NCBI GenBank assembly: GCA_943842245.1
Contig: CALTAJ010000001.1
Location: forward strand, 620,001-684,000
Direction: 5' to 3'
DNA from: an uncultured Flavobacteriaceae bacterium
GTDB taxonomy: Bacteria > Bacteroidota > Bacteroidia > Flavobacteriales > Flavobacteriaceae
DNA: 64,000 nt
Each line of letters starts with the position of its first letter. The stretch's first letter is position 1. Positions 57,712 through 64,000 of this stretch are shown here, piece after piece. The notes beneath the pieces were generated by a model. The model was not told where the DNA came from, did not search any database, and was given only the letters and a program-made list of their open reading frames with translations. Made by a program: the position numbers and the translations under genes.

Positions 57712-58257
57712 CTAACCTCTGAAACGAGGAACAAAATTCTTTTTATAGTTTTCAAAATCTTCTGGCTTAGAAAACACCTGATAATCCCCTTGTTTTATCA
57801 TTTTTAAAAAAAGTTCTATTTGTTTAGGCTTTTGATACCCAACTAAGGGCATTATTGGATCCCCATTTTCACTAAAAAAAACCATTGTTGGATATCCTTT
57901 TACACCTAGGAATTGTGTAAACTGGTGGGTTGCATTTCTCCCTTTTCTATTGGGATCATAGTTGGGATTGGTAAAAATCTGGTCATAATATTTAATTTCC
58001 TCTATCCCTTCGGCGTTAAACTTAACTGCATAATAATTTTCAATTATATAGCGAGAAACATCAGGATTTTGGAAAGTATTTTTATCTAATAATTTACATG
58101 GTCCACACCATTCTGTATAGACATCCATAAAAATTTTCTTGGGTATGTTTTTTTGAGCTTCTTGAGCTTCGCCCATTGACATCCACTTGATTTCTTGAGC
58201 AAAAATACTATTAGAATTAAAAATCAAGATTAGAATAATTAAAAAGTAAAACTTCAT
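57712..58257 (-). CDS. Exported thioredoxin-like protein
   Basis: A 181-residue protein. The track starts 12 codons upstream, but the Met at 58257 gives a clean signal peptide (MKFYFLIILILIFNSNSIFAQ). The thioredoxin fold carries WCGPCK and the cis-Pro loop VKGYPTMVFFSENG. A family-typical insertion with NPNYDPNRKGRNATHQFTQFLG lies between them. It is likely periplasmic, reducing or isomerising disulfides. It starts about 50 bases downstream of the S9 peptidase stop on the same strand and converges with lpxB. Confidence 0.85.
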   Translation of the reverse strand: MKFYFLIILILIFNSNSIFAQEIKWMSMGEAQEAQKNIPKKIFMDVYTEWCGPCKLLDKNTFQNPDVSRYIIENYYAVKFNAEGIEEIKYYDQIFTNPNYDPNRKGRNATHQFTQFLGVKGYPTMVFFSENGDPIMPLVGYQKPKQIELFLKMIKQGDYQVFSKPEDFENYKKNFVPRFRG

Positions 58258-58306
58258 ACTTAAAATTTTTAAACATTTATCTTTTAGTCCCATAAAATTA
58301 AGTTTG

Positions 58307-60481
58307 CTATAAATTTTTAAATATAAAGTTAGTCATTTTGGTGTATAAATGTTTTCGGGTATTTCCACCAGATATACCATGATTTTTATCAGGGTAGATC
58401 ATCCATTCAAATTGTTTGTCGGCCTGGATTAATGCCTCAACCATCCGCATAGTATTTTGAACGTGAACATTATCATCCCCAGAACCATGTATAATCAAAA
58501 AGTCTCCTTTTAGTTGATCTGCATAATTTATTGGAGAATTTAAATCATAGCCTTCTGGATTTTCTTGAGGAGTTCTCATAAAACGCTCAGTATATATAGT
58601 ATCGTAGAAACGCCAATTGGTTACCGGAGCAACTGCAATAGCAAAAGAAAAAATATCATTCCCTGTAAGCAAACAATGAGTTGCCATATGCCCTCCAAAA
58701 CTCCATCCCCAAATACCGATTCTATTATGATCCACATAAGGTAATTCTCCCAAAGTTTTAGCTGCAGCTATCTGATCTAAAGATTCATATTTCACTAAAT
58801 TTAGATAGGTGGATTTCTTAAATTTTGAACCTTTAAATCCTGTGCCCGTTCCGTCTACACAAGCAATAATAAAACCCTGGTTTGCAAGATCTTTATGCCA
58901 CAGCGTCCTCGAGTCACCCCATCTATTTGAAACTTGTTGTGAACCTGGGCCTGAATATTGAAACATTAATAGCGGATATTTTTTATTAGCATCAAAATCA
59001 GCAGGTTTAATCATCCACATGTTAAGTTCTGATCCATTAATTTGAATTGTTGAAAATTCTTTTTCTGAAAAATTATAAGATTCAAGTTTTTCAATTAATG
59101 ATTTGTTATTCATTAATTGACGAATTGGCCTATTTTTTCTTGTTTCATATAGTGTATAAATTGGAGGGGTTAATTCATCAGAGTAAGAATGAATATAGTA
59201 ACTGTTATTAGTGCTAAAAGTAGCACCATTAAAACCACGGGTTGGCTGGAGTTTACGCTTACCTCTACCTGAAATATCAATTGCGTAAATTCCTCTTTCA
59301 ATACTGCTTCCTTCAACAGATTGAAAATAAATCTCCTTACTTTTAGGATTATAATTATAAATAGTTGTTACCTCCCAATCTCCTTGGGTGACTTGATTGA
59401 TAAGTTTTCCATCTTTATCAAAGTGATATATATGTTTATAGCCATCTTTTTCACTGGTCCATAAAAATCGATCATCTTCAATAAATTTCAAATCATCATT
59501 AATACTTACATAAGCTTCATCTATCTCAGTTAATAGTAGTTGAAGATTCTTTTTTTTAGTATTCCACCGCCACAATTTTAATTTATTTTGATGTCGATTT
59601 AGAGTTTGAATAATCAAACTATGTCTTCCACCAATAAATTGAATTCTTGGAATGTAATATGGGGTTTCATTTTCAAAATCAATAGTTTCTTTAGTTTGAG
59701 AGGAGGTGTTATAAATAATGAGTTCTATTTTAGAATTTTCTTCACCCGCTTTGGGGTAGCGAAACATATATGGAAAAGGATAAGTTTGATTGCCGTATAC
59801 ATCCATAGAAAAAATAGGAACATTGGATTCATCAAAACGCATATAAACAATCTGATTTGAATCTTGACTCCAATCAAAAGCGCGAACAAAACCAAATTCC
59901 TCTTCATAAACCCAATCCGTTATACCATTTATGGTTTGATAGTCGCCATCATATGTTATTTGTTTAACAATATCAAGCTCTAAATTTTTGATGAAGAGAT
60001 TTCTTCTATAAACATAGGCTACTTTTAACCCATCTGGAGAAAAAAGTGGTTCTTGAACTTTTTGATCAAGAAGCTTCTCTAGAGAATTAGTTTTAATATC
60101 ATAAATCCAATAAATAGCTTGTTTCGATCTCCTATAAATATTATCAATCAAGGTTTCCAATAGGATTTTTTGTTCATCATTTGAAAAAATATAACCTGAA
60201 AATTTATTTTTCTCAGGAAATCTATTTGAATCTATTATAACTTTTCGCTCTAAGGTATTTGAATATGCATAGGAAACTAATGAATTGGTATTTAAGGTTT
60301 TATCTTCTTCTAAAACTGTATAATATTCACCATTTCTCATTGATCGGATGGCTTCAAGTCGGTTTGGATCATATTTGCCTTCAATCAACTCACCTAAATC
60401 AAGCGATAAATCTTGGGCGCCTATCAAATTAAAGAAAAGTAAAATGAAACAAAAAGAAGATATACGAAGATAAAGAATCAT
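58307..60481 (-). CDS. S9B dipeptidyl-peptidase IV-like serine protease
   Basis: A 724-residue exported peptidase with a signal peptide ending in LIGAQ. An N-terminal eight-bladed propeller (about 40-470) includes the EEEFGFVRAFDWS segment; the Glu pair of DPP IV that grips the substrate N-terminus falls here (YEEEFG). The C-terminal alpha/beta hydrolase carries the nucleophile GWSFGG, the Asp in GSGDDNVHVQ and the His in PDKNHGI. It removes Xaa-Pro or Xaa-Ala dipeptides from peptide N-termini, probably in the periplasm. Length is normal. Confidence 0.93.
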   Translation of the reverse strand: MILYLRISSFCFILLFFNLIGAQDLSLDLGELIEGKYDPNRLEAIRSMRNGEYYTVLEEDKTLNTNSLVSYAYSNTLERKVIIDSNRFPEKNKFSGYIFSNDEQKILLETLIDNIYRRSKQAIYWIYDIKTNSLEKLLDQKVQEPLFSPDGLKVAYVYRRNLFIKNLELDIVKQITYDGDYQTINGITDWVYEEEFGFVRAFDWSQDSNQIVYMRFDESNVPIFSMDVYGNQTYPFPYMFRYPKAGEENSKIELIIYNTSSQTKETIDFENETPYYIPRIQFIGGRHSLIIQTLNRHQNKLKLWRWNTKKKNLQLLLTEIDEAYVSINDDLKFIEDDRFLWTSEKDGYKHIYHFDKDGKLINQVTQGDWEVTTIYNYNPKSKEIYFQSVEGSSIERGIYAIDISGRGKRKLQPTRGFNGATFSTNNSYYIHSYSDELTPPIYTLYETRKNRPIRQLMNNKSLIEKLESYNFSEKEFSTIQINGSELNMWMIKPADFDANKKYPLLMFQYSGPGSQQVSNRWGDSRTLWHKDLANQGFIIACVDGTGTGFKGSKFKKSTYLNLVKYESLDQIAAAKTLGELPYVDHNRIGIWGWSFGGHMATHCLLTGNDIFSFAIAVAPVTNWRFYDTIYTERFMRTPQENPEGYDLNSPINYADQLKGDFLIIHGSGDDNVHVQNTMRMVEALIQADKQFEWMIYPDKNHGISGGNTRKHLYTKMTNFIFKNL

Positions 60482-60559
60482 AATTTTTTATATTATTTTT
60501 TATGTGAGACAATTTAGGAAAAATGCTCCAACCATAATTTTAATGGGATTCAAATTCTT

Positions 60560-60567
60560 TATCTTTA
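60560..60567 (+). promoter_or_regulatory. Candidate -7 promoter element (TATCTTTA) for HMG-CoA reductase
   Basis: TATCTTTA is one base off TAnnTTTG and ends 13 bases before the ATG. The extended string TATCTTTATAAAAAAAT is identical to that upstream of the hypothetical gene at 7765. Confidence 0.35.
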
Positions 60568-60580
60568 TAAAAAAATAAAC

Positions 60581-61900
60581 ATGAGTAAAAAGATCGAAGG
60601 CTTTTCCAAATTTACTAAATCGGAAAAAATAGACTGGATCACTAAAACTCATTTTAAAAATGCTAAACAAGCAAAAAAACAACTTGAATCTTATTGGAGT
60701 TTAGATTCGAAACTTCAAGCTCGACATGAAGAGTTTATAGAAAATACTCTTTCAAACTTTTATTTACCATTAGGTGTAGCTCCTAATTTTTTAATCAACG
60801 GGGACATTTATACCTTACCTATGGTAATTGAAGAAAGTTCTGTAGTCGCAGCAGCAGCAAATGCTGCAAAGTTTTGGAGTAAACGAGGGGGATTTAAAAC
60901 TAAAGTAATAAATTCATTAAAAGTTGGGCAAATTCATTTCTTTTATGAAGGAAATCCAAAAGAATTATCAGCTTTTTTTAAAAACAGAAAATCAGATTTA
61001 CTCAAAACTTTAGTCCCTTTAACAAAAAATATGGAAGCTAGGGGAGGGGGGGTTATGTCTCTTGATCTAATAGATAAATGTGATATTTTAGAAAATTATT
61101 ATCAATTACACTTGAGATTTAAAACAGGAGATGCAATGGGTGCTAATTTTATCAATTCTTGTTTAGAACATTTAGCTAAATCTCTAATTCAATTTGCAAG
61201 TAAAGATCAACTTTCTAATGAGAATAATAAGCCTATTGATGTTTTAATGAGTATTCTATCAAATTATGTACCTGAATGTTTAGTTCATGCAGAAGTTAGC
61301 TGTCCTATAAAAGAATTTAATCTTGATAATCATAATTTAAATCTTGAAACTTTTACAAAACGTATGATACAGGCAGTTGCTATAGCTAAATACGATCCAT
61401 ATCGAGCAGTAACTCACAACAAAGGAATTATGAATGGTGTAGATTCGCTTGTTATTGCTACAGGTAATGATTTTAGAGCTATAGAAGCTGGAGTACATGC
61501 TTATGCTGCAAGCTCAGGTCAATATCGTTCTCTTAGCGACGCATACATAAAAGATGATAAATTTGTTATGGAACTTTCAATACCTCTTGCACTTGGAACT
61601 GTCGGAGGGCTAACTAAGCTTCATCCTATGGTAAATTGGTGTATGGAACTTCTAGGAAACCCTTCCTCTGAAAAATTAATGGAAATTATTGCTGTTGCTG
61701 GTTTAGCTCAAAATTTCTCAGCATTAAGATCTTTAATTACAACAGGAATTCAAAAAGGACATATGAAAATGCATTTACTTAATATCCTCAATCAGTTGAA
61801 TGCAAATGATACTCAAAAAATAGCAGCAATAAACTATTTTAAAACTGAACAGGTCTCTGTTCAGGCAGTACATAATTTTTTAAAAAAAAATAAACTTTAA
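60581..61900 (+). CDS. mvaA: Hydroxymethylglutaryl-CoA reductase, class II
   Basis: A 439-residue class II (Pseudomonas mevalonii-type) HMG-CoA reductase, without membrane domain. The catalytic Glu is in VIEESSVVAAAANAA, the NAD(P)-site Asp in FKTGDAMGANF, the Lys in HNKGIMNG and the terminal His in GHMKMH. TVGGLTKLHP is also diagnostic. In Bacteroidota that use the mevalonate route this enzyme makes mevalonate for isoprenoids, although class II enzymes can run in reverse. The GHMP kinase gene starts directly at its stop (TAAATG), which favours the biosynthetic direction. Confidence 0.93.
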   Translation: MSKKIEGFSKFTKSEKIDWITKTHFKNAKQAKKQLESYWSLDSKLQARHEEFIENTLSNFYLPLGVAPNFLINGDIYTLPMVIEESSVVAAAANAAKFWSKRGGFKTKVINSLKVGQIHFFYEGNPKELSAFFKNRKSDLLKTLVPLTKNMEARGGGVMSLDLIDKCDILENYYQLHLRFKTGDAMGANFINSCLEHLAKSLIQFASKDQLSNENNKPIDVLMSILSNYVPECLVHAEVSCPIKEFNLDNHNLNLETFTKRMIQAVAIAKYDPYRAVTHNKGIMNGVDSLVIATGNDFRAIEAGVHAYAASSGQYRSLSDAYIKDDKFVMELSIPLALGTVGGLTKLHPMVNWCMELLGNPSSEKLMEIIAVAGLAQNFSALRSLITTGIQKGHMKMHLLNILNQLNANDTQKIAAINYFKTEQVSVQAVHNFLKKNKL

Positions 61901-62806
61901 ATGTTTTCTTTTTATAGCCATGGAAAACTATTAATTACAGCTGAATATGCTGTCCTTGCTGGAGCAAAAGCCCTAGCAATTCCATGCAAAAAAGGGCAGT
62001 TATTAAACTTTCATTTAGAAGGAGGATCTAAAGAACTTTCTTGGAATAGTTTTGATTGTTATGGGAAAAAATGGTTTGAAGTTAATTTCCAATTACCATC
62101 TCTTATGATTACTAAAACTTCTGATAAAAAAACTGCTGAGCGTCTTCAAAAAATTTTAATTTTTTCTACAAAACAAAATCCTTTTTTTTTATCTGAAGGA
62201 GGTAAGATAGAAACTTTTTTAGAATTTGATCGCCATTGGGGGCTTGGGAGTTCTTCTTCGTTAATCGCAAATATTGCATCTTGGGCAAAAATAAATCCTT
62301 ACCACTTATTAGATTTCAGTTTTGGAGGGAGTGGATATGATGTTGCATGTGGACTCTCTGAGGGGCCCATTTTCTATTCAAAAAAACAAAATAAACCAAT
62401 AATAGAGCCTGTCACTTTTTCACCTATTTTTTTTGAAAAATTATATTTTGTCTATTTAAATCAAAAACAAAACAGCCAACAAGCTGTGAAAGATTTTGAT
62501 TTAAAAAAAGTGAATAAATACATAATAAAAAAATTGAATAATCTTACTGAGGTGATATCATCAACAGTTGATTTTAATGAATTTGAAAAAGCAATAGATG
62601 ATCACGAAACGATAATAGGAGATTTAATCAATCGAAAACCTATAAAAGATGTATTATTTTCTAATTTTTCTGGAAGTATTAAAAGCTTAGGAGCCTGGGG
62701 AGGTGATTTTATTTTAGTTACAAAATCTGGAGATACGGTAAAATATTTTAAAGAGATGGGTTATACTACAATAATTCCTTGGAAGAAAATGGGTTTGGTT
62801 ATCTAA
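61901..62806 (+). CDS. GYDIA-family GHMP kinase (mevalonate-pathway kinase-like)
   Basis: A 301-residue GHMP-fold kinase. The N-terminus has SHGKLLITAEYAVLAGAKALAI, as in mevalonate kinases. The ATP loop is GLGSSSSLIAN, and the family signature reads GSGYDVACG (GYDVA instead of GYDIA). A GAWGGDF near the C-terminus replaces the usual GAGGGG loop. Its place directly after HMG-CoA reductase points to phosphorylation of mevalonate or a later intermediate, but which one is not fixed by sequence. Confidence 0.87.
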   Translation: MFSFYSHGKLLITAEYAVLAGAKALAIPCKKGQLLNFHLEGGSKELSWNSFDCYGKKWFEVNFQLPSLMITKTSDKKTAERLQKILIFSTKQNPFFLSEGGKIETFLEFDRHWGLGSSSSLIANIASWAKINPYHLLDFSFGGSGYDVACGLSEGPIFYSKKQNKPIIEPVTFSPIFFEKLYFVYLNQKQNSQQAVKDFDLKKVNKYIIKKLNNLTEVISSTVDFNEFEKAIDDHETIIGDLINRKPIKDVLFSNFSGSIKSLGAWGGDFILVTKSGDTVKYFKEMGYTTIIPWKKMGLVI

Positions 62807-62887
62807 ATACTCTTTATAAATCTTTTGAGAATGATTCGTTATCAAAAATTTAAATACTGACTTTTAAAAATTATTTAAGGTTTTAAA

Positions 62888-64000
62888 TTAGTAATACAAA
62901 GATCTATTATCATGAATTTCAGAAACAGATTCAAGAGCTAGGTAAACACTTTCCATCATTTTAGTACTTGTGTCTTGTCGAATTTTTTCAGCATAAGTAC
63001 TGTAGTCTTCCAAATCATCAACAATATTCTTTTGTTTCAGTAATAATTTATAAACTCCTTTTTGTCCCTTTATTAATCCAGATTCCTGACCAGGATTTAA
63101 AGAAAATGCAACTCCTAAGACTGAAGGTTCATTTCCTGCTCCAGCAATAGTGGGGTTTTTTTGATTTACTGCTGATGCTGTTTCAATTGATAATTTTTCA
63201 TGTTCAGCCAAATCTTTTAGGGTAAGTTTATTTGCAAATTGATTTCGGATGAGAGTCCCTTTTTTATCTCTACTAATAATATCACGAACTTCGTCTCCTA
63301 CCTGTTCAATAGTTGCTAAGCCTTCTTTTAAATTGTCTGTTAGTTGAACTATAACATACCCTCCTTTACTTAGCGAAAAACGACGAATATCACCAGTTTT
63401 AGTACTTTCTTCAAAAACCCATCTAACTATGTTTCTTTGTTGAGTGAGACCAGGAAGATTTTCTTCTAAACTTGTAATTTGTTTAACAGGACGAACTTCA
63501 TAGCCGTTTTGCTTAGCGATGATATTAAATTCTTTTTTTTCTCTTGTATCCATTTCAAATTGTGTGGCTTTTCTAAAAACTTCATTGGATGTTTTATCAG
63601 AGGGTATTGCTTCAGCAACTATATCAGCAATTAATGCTAAATCGTCTTTATCGGTTACTTTAATGACATGAAATCCAAATTCAGTTTCAACAAGGCCTAC
63701 TTTCCCAACTCTATTTTTATTTACAAAATTGAAGAATTCTACAGCCATATCACCTTCTTGGAAAAATCCTAAATCACCCCCACGATTTTTTGTTGGACCA
63801 TCAGAGTTTTCTCGAGCTAATGCCTCAAAATTAGAAGAAGCTCTTCTAGCTAAACGAAATACTCGGTTTGCCTTAAGCTTTGCTTTTTCTTTTGTAAGGG
63901 ATATGCCAGATGGGGAACGAGTGGACCCTTCATATGCTATAAGGATATGACTTGCACGCAATGATGCATTTTTTTTACGTTTTATAAGTCTTGAAATTTT
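62888..64000 (-). CDS. Peptidyl-prolyl isomerase/foldase, parvulin type (PpiD/SurA-like), 5' end missing
   Basis: The track start at 63961 is an internal TTG (Leu); the frame stays open to the window edge, so this is the C-terminal 370 residues or so of a longer protein. The parvulin domain begins at RASHILIAYEG, and includes ALARENSDGPTKNRGGDLGFF and GFHVIKVTD, the usual active-site strands. It is followed by a second, diverged parvulin-like segment (about 220-330). A periplasmic, inner-membrane-anchored PpiD-like chaperone is the best guess; the N-terminal anchor and SurA_N part would lie beyond 64000. Confidence 0.88.
   Translation of the reverse strand, partial: KISRLIKRKKNASLRASHILIAYEGSTRSPSGISLTKEKAKLKANRVFRLARRASSNFEALARENSDGPTKNRGGDLGFFQEGDMAVEFFNFVNKNRVGKVGLVETEFGFHVIKVTDKDDLALIADIVAEAIPSDKTSNEVFRKATQFEMDTREKKEFNIIAKQNGYEVRPVKQITSLEENLPGLTQQRNIVRWVFEESTKTGDIRRFSLSKGGYVIVQLTDNLKEGLATIEQVGDEVRDIISRDKKGTLIRNQFANKLTLKDLAEHEKLSIETASAVNQKNPTIAGAGNEPSVLGVAFSLNPGQESGLIKGQKGVYKLLLKQKNIVDDLEDYSTYAEKIRQDTSTKMMESVYLALESVSEIHDNRSLYY

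Overview
The window looks like a chromosomal segment of a marine-type member of the Flavobacteriia (phylum Bacteroidota). It is strongly AT-rich and gene-dense. It carries the gliding/type IX secretion core gldKLMN, and it has other flavobacterial hallmarks: a NagB-PIG-L fusion, a DUF3078 protein, a GYDIA-type GHMP kinase next to class II HMG-CoA reductase, and a purH-mreBCD-mrdA-rodA block. Several candidate promoters match the Bacteroidota -7 element TAnnTTTG. I see no rRNA, tRNA, CRISPR array, insertion sequence, prophage or integrase. No gene-free stretch exceeds about 250 bases. Both ends cut through genes: an unrecognised minus-strand ORF at 1-180 and a parvulin-type foldase at 62888-64000.

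Region by region. 1-5.6 kb: a partner-switching set (RsbW-like kinase, STAS antagonist and a membrane SpoIIE phosphatase with a periplasmic propeller sensor), split by two lipoprotein-like genes on the other strand. 5.7-13.4 kb: single-gene metabolism and envelope functions (a small DedA/YqaA-type membrane protein, methyltransferase, SDR, DUF3078, beta-lactamase-fold and SGNH hydrolases, an M20 amidohydrolase). 13.5-22.2 kb: nagB-PIG-L, SulP transporter 1, a lipoprotein, trxB, ABC-F and an FAD oxidoreductase. 22.2-30.7 kb: gldK-gldL-gldM-gldN closed by a strong hairpin terminator, then a degenerate arginase-fold gene and topA upstream.

30.9-40.6 kb: SulP transporter 2 with a persulfide-dioxygenase-like MBL/rhodanese protein; then miaB, a sigma-54-type activator, lptE, a hypothetical gene, secG, groES and groEL. 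A TGACA direct-repeat motif is shared by the regions upstream of miaB and groES. 40.6-44.4 kb: a four-gene minus-strand cassette (HMA protein, TonB-dependent receptor, HYC_CC_PP-like protein, HMA-MauE membrane protein) full of paired cysteines, probably for a soft metal such as copper. 44.5-52.2 kb: a GAF protein, purH and the rod-shape/elongasome genes. 52.2-64 kb: a peptide ABC permease, the Prc protease, surE-(membrane protein)-lpxB, a thioredoxin-like protein, an S9 peptidase, HMG-CoA reductase with a GHMP kinase, and the cut foldase.

How they fit together: much of the window serves the cell envelope (LptE, LpxB, MreBCD/PBP2/RodA, Gld secretion motor, SecG, Prc, foldase), with stress and redox functions (GroESL, TrxB, GAF/MsrC-like) interspersed. 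I found no clear-cut undescribed defence or mobile system. The best candidates for new biology are the Cys-pair metal cassette, the propeller-SpoIIE partner switch with its interposed duplicated-domain lipoprotein, the possible sigma-54/TGACA regulon, and the arginase-fold protein that appears to have lost metal ligands.
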